In this document: piece after piece, positions 24,701 to 34,740 of the stretch
How the letters are laid out: each line of letters begins with the position of its first letter
Position numbering within the stretch: the stretch's first letter is position 1
Origin: Toxonevra muliebris
Taxonomy: Eukaryota > Arthropoda > Insecta > Diptera > Pallopteridae
Assembly: GCA_963691655.1 (NCBI GenBank)
Contig: OY829326.1
Coordinates: forward strand, 18,650,878 to 18,714,877
Reading direction: 5' to 3'
Length of the DNA stretch: 64,000 nt
Made by a program: the position numbers and the translations under genes
Notes under the pieces: generated by a model
Database searches by the model: none
The model's input: the letters and a program-made list of their open reading frames with translations, nothing else
What the model was told of the DNA's origin: nothing

Positions 24701-27700
24701 CGGCAGATATGTTACAGAACAAATTATGCAAATTGAAACCGAGCAAGCGAGATATAGCCTGCATATAGAAAATTAGATTAGGATTAAAAAAAAAAGAAAA
24801 GTGGTAGAAATATTCTTAACCCTTTAGGTAGTTTGATGCCCTACACCAACATTTATTTTAATCTTCCATGAAACAGGTGTCTAACAAATTTTTCTTATAA
24901 CATAATCATAATTGCCGAACTTTCAAAATTTCGTTATTATTTTTTTTTTAATTTTTCTCTTTGTAACTAAAGGCTTGATTAAGTTAACGCAAATGCTCAA
25001 ATTGTTTATAGAATCTGGATGCGTTTCTTAAGCCTAGAAAGGTAATCATATTTTTTGCATAGGTTGCAGGTAATCTTCGTTGAATCGACGTAGTCATATT
25101 TAACTCCAATTTCTGGAAAGGATATATAGCGTACATTCTACTACTACTTTCCTAATTATATTTAGACTTTTTTTAAGCAAATAATATGCACCGTATATAT
25201 GTATTTTTAGAAATGATTTGTTTATCTTTAAGCGATTTACTCCGAGGAACAGCAAAGAGAAATTTCAAAAAATGTGTATTAAGATGTTCGTCGAATCGAC
25301 GAAGATTACCTTTCAAGGGTTAAAAAAAATGATGATACAATATATTGCTAATGCTGTTATAATACTAGCTTTTTTTTCTCATTTTTAAACACTTAAAATA
25401 AGCGGCGGATAAAAGAGATACAATCAATATCGAATCTGAAAAAATATGCTATAGTATTATTTTTCAAATATCATTAAAAAACTGTTCATTTAAAAATATT
25501 TATGTGAAACAGTTACAAATATTTATTGTAATATTAAATTCACATAAACTTACAAATCCGAAATGAAGTTTGCATGGGAAGATGCAATAGCCACTTTCCA
25601 GATTATTCCTTCTTTTTTGGTTTGAATTCTTCCTCTTATTCAAGAAAACACGTAGCTGCATTTAATAAATTACCGTTTGCTAAAAACAGAATTTGTGAAT
25701 TCAAAAAAAATTATTGTAAAATATGATTTTCAGAAGCACCAGAACCAAACAATAAACAAAGAAGAAATGCCAAAAACAATCCAGGACCGTCAAATTTTAA
25801 ACCGTAAAATTGACATCAGTGGATTGTTTTGCGCATATTCACACCAACTACTGTACTCCTCTAGTTTCATTTTTAAGCGCTGGAAAAAGCTAGTATCGTA
25901 ACAGCATTAGTGGAAGTATTATTTTTTAAGTACTTATGTTTGCATTAGTTTCCAACCTTCAGCAATATAATTTTTTAACTCTTCATAAAACCCTTCATCG
26001 CAGACAAACAAGAATATGCAAAGGCAATAAACATTTGTGATACAGTTGATGTTTTACATAATTCTTTAACAGCTTTTCCTTTTGTCAATAATATTAACAT
26101 CCAAATTACATTTCCGAATTTCTACTCAATACATAAGTACAAGGAAAATGTTTTTTTTTTATCCATTTAAATCAAGTTTTTGTTCCTCTTTTATATATAC
26201 GAACATACTACGTACTTGTATGGATGTGTGCATATATACAAGGTGATGCAAAAGTCACCACCCTATCGGAAGATGTTTTTCGGAATGGCATTTTATGTCA
26301 TCGTGCCATAACCATGGATTGCTAAACTCTCATTTTCCCATTTTTTAGCAATTTACATTATTTCGCAGGGTCACCCGATCTGAATATTTTGGAGATCAAC
26401 ATTTAAACGATATTATCTTTGAAACAAAATTCAAGACCCAAATAACATTATTAAAAAATAATATCGTTTTAGTTTAGAAAAAAGTTATAGCTAAATCAAA
26501 TCGTGCGATTAGTTTTGCGTCACTTTTTATAAGAATAACAAAAATTTATTACGTTTGGACAAATTTTATAAATGTATTTTCAACGAGGGGTAAAATTTAA
26601 CTCCATCCCGCAAAAATAGGCTAACAAAGTTTAAATAAGCATATAATAGCTGTGTTTCTTTAGTCGCGCAAACCTGCTTTAAATCGATTAGATCGCGGGG
26701 ATATCTATCCCTGCGGTGTATTTATTTATACTAAATGGTACCATTTAGCTTATTGTGAATGTAGAAGAAAGTAGGCGAATAAGAAGAAAAATGTTAGTAG
26801 CAATGGCAAAACAAAATAATTTGTATAACCAATAGGGATGTGCGTTTCTTTTGTCTTTGCGATAATTATCATATATGAGCGACAAAAAAAAAACAGCGTT
26901 CAACTTAACACGTTTGGTGAGCCTATAACAACACAGTGCAACAGTAAATTTCAAATGTCGAATGGATAACTTTTTAAGGGTAATTCGGGGTTGCTGATTC
27001 CGACCGTGTACACAGATTTTTTTTATCTGGGATCCCCGGTATGCGCGGGACCAATATAAAATTTTTTTTATTTTACCTTGTACATGTTTCATAGCTAAGA
27101 GAAAGTTGTTTATCATGGAAGGAACGAAAAAATTACACTTAAAAAGTTATCTATTCGACATTTGTTTTTGTAAAGCGCCAAATTGCACAGAGTAATTAAG
27201 TGAAAAAATATTCACATGGTAGTTTTATTGCTAAGAATTGGTGATAAACAAAATTTGTGTAATAAGATATGTATAAAGTTTTTATATATTTTTAATTACA
27301 CATCGCTCATTTGTAGGGCTATACCGCCATAACTCAGAATTTACAATTTTTGAGTTACTGTTATAGAATGTACGTTTAGAGTGTTTGCTTTAACTGGCAA
27401 GATTTCGATGGTCTATTTGTAAAAGCCGCATATGGAAAGCAAATGTTTCGTTATTACGTTCATACTAAATTCATACATAAAATTGAAAACTTTAAAAGCG
27501 TTTCTCAAAAATTTTAAAATTTTGAGTTATGACGGTATAGCCGCAAATGAGCGATATGCGTTTATATGTATATAACATATTTAATAATTTCGCTTACATA
27601 TTCCCCTGCAGATAATAATATTAATGATAGCTGCATTACTGTGTGGCATTTTCGGCAAGCGACGCGATGATGCTCGTGGCAAATTGTGCAACAAGGGACT

Positions 27701-30700
27701 AGCAACACGTCTTTTTATCCTGTAAGGGAATATCTACATACACACATCTTGTGCCAATAAAGCCATATGATTTCTTGTTCTATAGTGAAAGAATTTTTTT
27801 TCACTTTTCTTACATTTAAAATTATATCTACCACCCTTGAACACAACAGCTATGATTGCATTTTTCTACGTATTTTTAACGTCTACCACTATTGGTCGCG
27901 GACTTAAAAACTCTTCAGAGAGTAGGAAATTTCTAAATGTTTTCGACTATAACTCCAGTACTTTTCATCAAACTATACATTTTTAAATGATTGTTGTTCC
28001 TCTTTCACACCCACAACTAAAATTGAAAATTCAACAGCTAGTCGTGTTAGGAATTATGACATGCATATCGTCGTCGTTCTGGCAGAATTCACTAAGTCCA
28101 TTTTTTTAATTTCTGAAATGAAGCTAGTTTATGCAGTGCATGGTACGCTGCGAGCACTGGCAAAACTTATAAAGTTAATAGATTGATACACACATAAGTA
28201 TACGTTTTAACTGCATCATCAAAAATCGAATTCATTATGTCTTTCGAATTGTATAAGCCAATTAATATGGATTAGTTAGCTAAAAAAATTAATTTGAACT
28301 TAGTGATTTCTGCTTGAACGACGACGATATATCCTCAGGCCAATATTTTCAAGCAATCAAAATAATTAAGGTTGTTTAATTTTGATGCATAACTTGTAAA
28401 TGAAGTCAGAAATCAAATTGGAGTCATTGTTTTGGCTCCGTGTAAGATGCAAAAAATCAATTTTCTTGCACGAAACAAAAAGTGAAATTCTAACTACAGT
28501 TACATACAAAAAAAATCAAGTGTCTGTTATTTATACTTAATAAAGTAAAATTTTGCGAAATCTTGTGAGAAAATGATTCGAAAATCTAAGAATGAACCAT
28601 AAAGTTTAGTATAAAAAAAGTAAAAAAATTTTTGAAAAAAAAGTAAAAAGGTATAAGAGAGGGAGCAAAAGTGTTCATATATTTCAGAAAAATGATTTAC
28701 TAAAATCGCTAAATACTAACTAACCTAAAAATTAGCTTTAAAATGTGGCGTACTTCAGCTTCGAGATTTTCTGTAATAGGAAATAGGTAGGGACTTGAAT
28801 AGAATCTTGCCTGGAGTTATCAACAAAATCATTTATTGATCAGAATTGTAGTTAAATGTTACACAAGCAATACACAATACGAATGGAACCTATATCACGG
28901 CCTGGACCCACAACAACTTATTTATTTACTTTGTTGCCACTACAACCGATGATCGGTCTAGACCGCTTCTATGAAACTTAATCAGTTACCTCTGCTATGA
29001 GTGCCTAGAAGTGAAAACGCATCTTTGTTTATTGGCACGGGGTGTATGCTCATTTATCTCTTATCCACCAGCAAATTTAATTAATTTTCCATTTCTTTTC
29101 AAAGGGCTCTATATTTGATATTTATATTCTACGCACTGATTGCGCTAGTACTTATAATTCATCTACTGTTGGGCACAGTGGCATATCGTGGCATTTGCAA
29201 TACAAAAGGGTGTGCTTTCAATGTTATTATTTATATATATTTATATATTTTTAAATGTTATTGTCAAATAGAAAACAGAGTGATTCCAATCCCATTTCTA
29301 ATGAAAGACGAATAACCAGAGAAGTAAATGACAAAACGGTATGCATATCTGATCAAAACTTTTACAAAATTTTGCGCTCAAAAAATGAGATTGGTGATAT
29401 AAGGGAAATCGAAAAATATTCTGTTAAATACAGTATGAAACCGGAAATCCTGAAATTGGAAGATTATTACAATTACACACAGTACTCTCCATTTTACGTT
29501 GAGCTTACAGAAAATACGTATAAAAGACAGATGCTGCTTTACCTAACTATTGGCTGGAAATACTTAGATCACAGAATTACTCATAGTGTGGCAAAAGCTC
29601 AAGAGAAATACCAAATAATGTTTAATAAAAATCTAAAGAGCGATAGATTTAAAGACAGACCCGGATTCGGTAATTGGTTTATGAAAACCTTCCCTTACCA
29701 GATTAAAGAACCAGTGTTTGTGCCACTAGCACGGTTTAGGAAAATTATTCCGAATGACTTTGACAAACTTGAAAAAAATTGGCTTCAAAGGCAAAAAGAA
29801 TACGATGAACTTTTAAATAAGGCATTTTCTGGCAAAGGGAACGATGTGAACAAATTCTCACTAGGTTTTTTCAGTGATGCCTTAAGTTTAGAGGCTTGGA
29901 TAATGAAGGAAATGCCAGATATTACCAATATGGTTATGAAAAAATTACATGATTATTGTGATGCAGAGTTTGATATATATTTGAAAAGATCTGTCTACTT
30001 GATTGAGAACAAAGTTGGCGTATGTCCGAAGGAAAGAGCAAAAAGAAGTTCATCAACATCAACAACTGACTCATCGTCAGCAGCAATTTGCTATTGTGTG
30101 GTGGACCCAATTGTATAAGAGTGCATTCGTTTTTTATCATACTTATTCAAATTAATTTATAAATTTTGATTTTCAGAACGCTTTCTGGTTCTTTTTACTC
30201 TTATGCGCACTTCTCTTGCTGCCCATGTTGCTATTAGTTCCTTGTTTGGCGTATTTATTAAGCAAACCTTGCAAATATGAAGATACCAGGAGTGAGAAGG
30301 AAGAGGCGCCTCTCGTGCCGAAGGGTGGGTAAGTGGGTCCGTTGGGATTGGTTCATTAAAACTAAGTGTATCGAAGCTGGTAGGTAGTGTCCGATATTGG
30401 CAATACTATTGCAATATGTGCCAATGGTTAAATATGTACGCAGAAATAATGCTGCATTAGTGACGCCACAGCAAAATGGCTAACACTATTTTTTTCTGCT
30501 ATTCGTTTGTATAAATAACCATTTCCCTATTGATTCGTTTAATGTAATTTGAACGGTCATCGGTCATCGGTCAAAAGGAATTAAACCGCAACATTTTCGA
30601 AATGCGTTTTCCGCTTTGCCTAATACAAGTACAGCCATGAATAATAGTTCGAAATTCTGAGCAATTGTTTTATAATATTCAAAATTAGCTGGGAAGTTAT

Positions 30701-33700
30701 CTGAATGGGTGAAAAATGCAATACGTGACTCAGAACTTAGCCAAGCATTTGAGTTTAATGTTTTTATTTATTTTTATTGTTTTGGCAATCAAATTTCTCA
30801 ATGGTTGTCATTCAATCTTCTTCTGCTTCTGCCTAATTCTAATAAATGAAACTAGCACCAGTTGCGTAAAAACATTCTGCACATCCTTATTTAAATTTCT
30901 CGTCTTTGGATGTAAAATCAGTGGCAAAAAAATGATGGTTGCCTATAACATTTTTAGCATTGAAAACTCATAGATATGGCGCTGCGATAATCATTCGACG
31001 TAGGCACGTACGCAGGGGGAAGGGTGTTTTGGGGTTAAAATTGTGTAATTTTTTTAGTACTTGTTTTTGTTTGTTCGGTAATTCTTGATTGTTAAATTGG
31101 TAAAACATTTAGAGAAAAACTTAAATTTGTATTTGATTCTACGCTTTTCTGTCTTTTTAAAAACTTCCGGTAGGAAGAACTAAAACATAATGACTTTTAG
31201 AGATGTATACGAAGAATTGAAATAGACGATGAATTCCATTTTGGGGATTCGATGTAAAGTATGTTGTCTTTGCCATGTTTGATAATAAGAAGCAATCATT
31301 GATTTCCGGCAATCTTCAGTCTACTTCCAACCAAGATTAACTTAATTAAGTCTAAAAAAGTGATTTTAGTGTTTAGTAGATACCGATTTCTCAGATTTTT
31401 TAATTACCCTTTATTTCAAAAATTCGTTTGGATGTGCACAAATTTTGGGCTTATACACTGGCGGTCACAAAAACCGCACCACCCACCAATTTCAAGAAAA
31501 CCGTTTAAAATGGACCTAAACTTGATTTTGTTTTAGTTAATGTAATTTTTTTTCTTTTGGAAACTAAATGAACAAAATTGCGAAAGACACATCATAAACA
31601 CACACAAATTTTATTACTTTTTTATTAAAACAAAAATATGGAAGAAATTTCACGGTATTAATTAAAAGCAAGGACCCTAACGGTTATGTAATTTATAGTA
31701 AAAGTCAGATATTAAGAGTTATTTTGTGACTTTTATAGTAATAAGCTAAATAAAATTGTTATTAGTGACTAGGGCAAAAATAAATAGTTATTATCGGACT
31801 TTTATTTTTTTCAGACAAAAATAAATGGCCAACTCTATTTACAAAAAAACGGCTTAAGCTACTGAAAAAAATGGGTACCATTCTTTTCCGCGTGCATGTT
31901 TTAAATAAAAAACAAATTAATTTTGGAGTCCCGAAAATAGGGCTACAATGGCAACTAAAAGTCTTTGAAAATAAGTATAGCTATAGGGTATGAACTAAAA
32001 ATGTTAACCGAATCTCTAAAATCTTTATATCATTCGAAAGGTCTTGTCAAGCTCTTTTCAAAAATGTATGACATGACGTATGTAAAAATAAAAATATTTT
32101 TTATTTTTTGAAGGTGTAAACTAAGATTAATTTGTTTCATAATAGAGTCATAAGCAATATTGTTTAGTTTGATGGTCCCCCTCTCTTAGCCTTTCTTATG
32201 AACGTTATCTTGAACGGCTTAGAGTCGCCAAGCACTTTAAGGATATCATTCGTTAGTTTTTTAATACCAAACTTTTTTCAGAACTCCAACAAGGGGTTTT
32301 TTATACTTTGGCATGTTTTGAGCAACTTTCCATTTCATGACAAAGGTGCCCTATCGGACTTAAACCACGCGAGCTAACTGTTTATTCCCGACAGTAAATT
32401 CTAACATCATCGAAAAAATTTTGAATCTGCAAACAAATAAGAATCAATAATCTAACTCTTTTACTATTTCTAAAGTTATCAAACATTAGTCATTAATTAC
32501 TAACTAAACCTTGCCAATTTGACGCGATGATATGCCGAAGAAATCGTCCGGAAAAATAACGTCATTAATGAGTGAAAGCACACCACAATTGGCGTTCACA
32601 GTCCCTTCAATACAGCATAAGCAGACCGAACTTTCGTTTCTTTCTGCGTAAGGTTTCGACACTTATATTCACGTTGTAATAGCTCTTTAGCTCAGCCCTT
32701 ATTGTGACTGCACTTTTGAATCGATAATTTCAGGTTATGGCATTTTCTCTCGTATTTGTCTTCCATAGTCTTCCTGATCCTTTTGTCCTTTCGCAACAAT
32801 TTCGGGTACAAATTGCCTTTTTTCTGGATCAGCCCAACAGCGACAATTGTTTATACTTTGCAGTTGTTTTTGGCACTTTTTCAAAAATTCTTCTTTTCTC
32901 CAAGCATGCACAATAAAAAATAGTACATTCTGCTTAAATGCATTCTTAAAACATAAACAAGGGAATCTCTTTTACAAAGGAAGGGAAATTTGGGCTAAGT
33001 TAGGAAATACTACCGAAATTGGAGCAGTATTGTAAGTGGTGCGGTTTTTATGAACCTTAGCCTCAATGGGGGACTACCAAAAACGAAATTTTGATTTAAA
33101 AAAAATATTTCGGTAAACCTCCCCGGTACCTTTTTCTGCATACGCGCCTGATTCGCCGTGAATATTCCGAGAATATAACCGTGGTCTGTGAAATAACCCC
33201 CTGTGAGATAACCAGCACCCTCCTGATAGTTAACTACAGATTCAGTACATTAATGCAAAATTATATGATTTTCATACAGACTACCTCAAGTATGCTTCTA
33301 AGTGTATGTTTAAAGGCATTCAAAAATGTTCATTAATCAAAAAATGCGAAAGTTTTTTCGCTCTCCTGAAAAGTTTTTGAAATGCGGCTTAACCCCTTTG
33401 ACCGCAATTCTTTCAGTAAGTCTTTTGAGAACAAATTATTCTGAATGAAAAACCGCAAGTTCTTTTTTATGTTGTTTACATTAGCAATTTAAATTTTCGT
33501 TTTTTTTTTCTACAGTAAACGAAAAAAAGATGAACGACCTTTAAGCTTGGTCGAGAAACCTCTCGACCAAGCTTACGAACCAAAAAAAAAATTTAAGCAG
33601 GCAAGTATAATAATCGATTGTAAAGGAGGTGGTATAAGGATCGGTTGTGTACCAAGTGATTACCACAGTAAATCTGAGTCATTCGAAAGTTTAGAAAAAT

Positions 33701-34569
33701 GTGAGGAAGACATAAAGCGAAAAGGAAACGCAGAATCAAAGTCGGAATCATGTTATGTGAAGCACACTGAGAAATCGAAATCAAGTGATATCAAGCATAT
33801 TGAATGCGCAACAGGTGGAATTATTTCGATCGATTGTTGTGGATCAGGTGAAAGAAAATACAGCAAAAATACAAAAGCAAGTGGAAGAAGGCAAAATGAG
33901 TGTGCGCCAAGGCAAATTATTTCAATCGATTGTGGGAAAAATGATAAAGACAATAGACCTTGTGGAAGTCGACCACATGAATATTCAGGGAGAAGACATT
34001 TTCCGATCGGTCGTGAACCAAATGATGATGATAATGATAATAGACCTAGCGGAAGTAGGCAACATGAATATTCTGGGAGAAGGTATGTATCAATCGATTA
34101 TGTACCAAATAATAATACTAATAGACCTTTCGTAAATAGACAACATTCAGGGAGAAAAAAATTTTCGATCGATTGTGAACCAAATAAAAATGATAATAGA
34201 CCTAGCGGAAGTAGACAATATGAAAGTGATTGTAGACGGAGCGAAAGAAATCATAGCAAACGCCGGCCCAGTGGAGTAATTTCAATCGATTTTAATAGAG
34301 CAAGAGAAAAACAAAAAAAGACGGATACAAACCCAAAGGAAAGACAAAAACTAACCACAGTGAATCGAACAAGTAATGCATTGCCGCCTACGAAGCATAG
34401 TATTTTGAAGACAAGTGACACATGTGAATGTAGTACATCGATGCGAAGTCGGCGGGCACCCACTGAAAATGAACCAGAACGAAGTTTATTGAATAATCCC
34501 ATGACCGTAGTGATTAAAAAAACAAAATATAAGAATCCTAAATCATATTGTGGTGACAAAAATTCGTAG
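9783..34569 (+). CDS. prominin-like: Prominin-family five-pass membrane glycoprotein, 13 coding exons
   Basis: Exons: 9783-10161, 11108-11252, 12917-13045, 19503-19777, 21573-21734, 21799-21929, 23466-23625, 23708-23940, 27612-27721, 29105-29209, 29272-30112, 30177-30328, 33516-34569. All junctions are GT..AG with compatible phases; the sum is 3,876 bases (1,291 residues plus stop). Prominins organise cholesterol-rich plasma-membrane protrusions, including photoreceptor membranes in flies. Visible order: signal peptide (1-34); first extracellular part rich in Pro/Thr; TM1 about 158-178; Cys-rich loop (FCCRLRGKCG); TM2 about 200-217; extracellular loop 1 to about 515; TM3 about 521-553 with LCGIFG; short loop; TM4 about 572-595; extracellular loop 2; the family block CYCVVDPI-NAFWF leading into TM5 (about 892-920); then a 371-residue tail. 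The start is the first ATG after a splice acceptor at 9726 and begins the signal peptide. The family is certain; which fly paralogue it is, is not. Confidence 0.93.
12523..12700. mobile_element. Short MITE in prominin intron 2
   Basis: The two ends form an inverted repeat (TAGCTGTGTTTTATTCGCCA against the complement of TAGCTGAGTTTTATTCGCCA). Length is about 178 bp. TA-like flanks suggest a Tc1/mariner-type MITE. Confidence 0.65.
13050..14530. other. Intron 3 sequence without recognised features
   Basis: AT-rich intronic DNA following the TM2 exon. Short open frames here lack family motifs and splice-site support. Confidence 0.5.
14540..14632 (-). repeat. tRNA-like fragment, possible SINE head
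   Basis: On the minus strand there is an A-box-like TAGCTTAGTTGTTTAG (about 14608-14623) and, after an A/T-rich spacer, a B-box-like GGTTCAATCCC (about 14543-14553). The spacing is longer than in an ordinary tRNA and no cloverleaf can be drawn, so this is at best a decayed tRNA-derived repeat. Confidence 0.35.
14664..14978. mobile_element. MITE family A, copy 1
   Basis: An element of about 315 bp with inverted ends containing TTATATTG and subterminal GGTGTTCG/CGAACACC. It is nearly identical to 40594-40890, and part of it recurs inverted at 40891-40946 plus 44483-44589. The interior carries repeated TCGGTGTWC-type words. Non-coding. Confidence 0.8.
15009..16157. mobile_element. Candidate non-autonomous hAT-like element
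   Basis: The left end reads CAGTGTTGCCAGA and the right end is the complement of CAGCATTGCCAGA, a hAT-style terminus. Flanking octamers CTCACACT and CACTCACT agree at six of eight positions, which may be a decayed 8-bp target duplication. Inside there is no readable transposase, only AT-rich sequence with several ATCGTC words near the right end. Confidence 0.5.
17457..19092. mobile_element. TA-flanked inverted-repeat element (Tc1/mariner-like), interrupted by a hAT element
   Basis: The ends are inverted copies of TACCGCCAAACCATTAGAAA flanked by TA dinucleotides (17455-17456 and 19093-19094). About 45 bp at the ends match closely. Further in, 17546-17600 aligns as an inverted copy of 18130-18190, so the TIRs were about 140 bp long before the right one was split by the 805-bp insertion at 18217. 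No transposase frame is seen. Confidence 0.8.
18217..19021. mobile_element. hAT-type non-autonomous element with perfect 8-bp target duplication
   Basis: The left end reads CAGAGGCTCTCAAC and the right end is the complement of CAGTGGTTCTCAAG, the classical hAT terminus. CTTTAAAA occurs on both sides (18209-18216 and 19022-19029), the 8-bp duplication typical of hAT insertion. It lies within the right inverted repeat of the TA-flanked element, so it is the younger of the two. No transposase is readable. Confidence 0.88.
20028..21315. mobile_element. Foldback-like element with arrays of TAGTTGAAA palindromes
   Basis: Two arrays (about 20028-20242 and 21008-21310) are built from alternating inverted words such as TTTCAACTACA, TGTAGTTGAAA and ACTAAAATAGTTG. 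They flank about 765 bp of unrelated, more balanced sequence. Each array can fold on itself and pair with the other. This is the layout of a foldback element or of two MITE clusters; no target duplication was identified. It sits in prominin intron 4. Confidence 0.65.
22455..22640 (-). pseudogene. Relic of a repeat-associated arthropod ORF (DEH-ERFH..DYCW type)
   Basis: The minus strand reads GAESDEHKERFH, a stop, then DMKTMETRYQEFRDEHL and SAYCWGL. The pattern (S)DEH.ERFHQD...METRYQ....DYCW is one I recall from uncharacterised proteins dispersed in arthropod genomes. This copy has an in-frame stop and no start, so it is a fragment. Its parent element is unknown to me. Confidence 0.5.
22690..23090 (+). 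pseudogene. LINE 3'-end relic (post-RT RNase H/zinc-motif region)
   Basis: The plus frame contains KSCRQLVGLYIGHFSW, then a C-X2-C pair (FCASCGLEEECEE) followed by TADHFLSVCPLFA. This is the C-terminal signature found after the RT/RNase H of jockey/R1-like LINEs. After 22978 the same protein continues in another frame, so it is frameshifted. Upstream RT is missing. Confidence 0.75.
24816..25323. mobile_element. piggyBac-like MITE
   Basis: Both ends are TTAACCCTT (left TTAACCCTTTAGGTAG, right the complement of TTAACCCTTGAAAGGTA). Target TTAA and a CCCTT terminus are the hallmarks of piggyBac-type insertions. An internal pair of inverted words with TCTTCGTYGAWTCGACG occurs near 25072-25090 and 25287-25305. 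No transposase. Confidence 0.7.
25324..27301. other. Intron 8 sequence, no gene
   Basis: AT-rich intronic DNA. The segment 26236-27083 is bounded by short inverted ACAAGGT ends and could be a decayed transposon, but that match is too short to rely on. The 123-codon minus frame at 26745-27116 has no recognised motif. Confidence 0.4.
27302..27555. mobile_element. Short MITE just upstream of prominin exon 9
   Basis: Ends form an inverted repeat of about 45 bp: ATCGCTCATTTG, then GGCTATACCG and CATAACTCA, mirrored at 27500-27555. Length about 254 bp. It ends about 56 bp before the exon that starts at 27612, so it overlaps the region where branch point and polypyrimidine signals would be expected. 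Confidence 0.75.
27722..29104. other. Intron 9, no recognised feature
   Basis: AT-rich intronic DNA between the TM3 and TM4 exons. No repeat with clear boundaries, RNA gene or coding motif was seen. Confidence 0.5.
30327..30332 (+). promoter_or_regulatory. Splice donor containing an in-frame stop (end of TM5 exon)
   Basis: Exon 12 ends with GG and the donor is GTAAGT. Unspliced, the reading frame gives GGG TAA, a stop immediately after VPKGG. Spliced to 33516 it stays open for 351 more codons. Retention of this 3.2-kb intron, or polyadenylation within it, would give a prominin with a tail of about 20 residues. Confidence 0.7.
31456..33068 (-). mobile_element. Decayed Tc1-like transposon in prominin intron 12
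   Basis: The left end after TA reads CACTGGCGGTCAC followed by AAAAACCGCACCAC. The right end (33036-33066) is an inverted copy of AAAAACCGCACCAC with a slightly altered outer part. Between them the minus strand keeps frame-broken traces of a Tc1-like transposase, including an HTH-like segment (RAELKSYYNVNISVETLRRK) near 32680 and a C-terminal-like stretch near 32230-32290. Multiple stops; dead. Confidence 0.65.
33516..34569 (+). CDS. prominin-like: Last prominin exon: long repetitive cytoplasmic tail
   Basis: A 1,054-bp exon joined in frame to the TM5 exon by a strong acceptor (polyT-CTACAG at 33510-33515). It encodes residues about 941-1291: very basic and Ser/Asn/Arg-rich, with no membrane segment. 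A short hydrophobic-acidic motif (IISIDC and variants) recurs seven or eight times. Between 33951 and 34235 there are about four copies of a 25-28-residue unit with core NRPSGSRQHEYSGRR followed by SID..PN. The DNA word TTTCGATCGATTGT repeats with it. Prominin tails I know of are about 50-60 residues, so this is exceptional in length. No known domain. The open frame over 350 codons in AT-rich DNA supports real coding. Confidence 0.85.
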
Positions 34570-34734
34570 CTGTTTTAGAATTATGGATATATATCAGAGA
34601 TCAGAAAAGAATCGTTTTTTTGCTATTCATTGGTACTCATGAATTTTTAAATATAAGTATGTTGAAATCATTTGAACGCTACTACTCTGATGTACTCATA
34701 TGTACAATAACGTTAATGTATAAGTATAAGTTGC

Positions 34735-34740
34735 AATAAA
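34735..34740 (+). terminator. Polyadenylation signal candidate, prominin gene
   Basis: AATAAA lies 166 bp after the stop codon, in a plausible 3' UTR. Confidence 0.6.

Noticed and set aside
26236..27083. Transposon with ACAAGGT inverted ends
   Set aside because: Only seven matching terminal bases and no target duplication; too weak to annotate.
29115..29315. Reading straight through after the TM4 exon
   Set aside because: A 62-bp intron (29210-29271) with GT..AG ends joins the TM4 exon in phase with extracellular loop 2, which matches prominin architecture.
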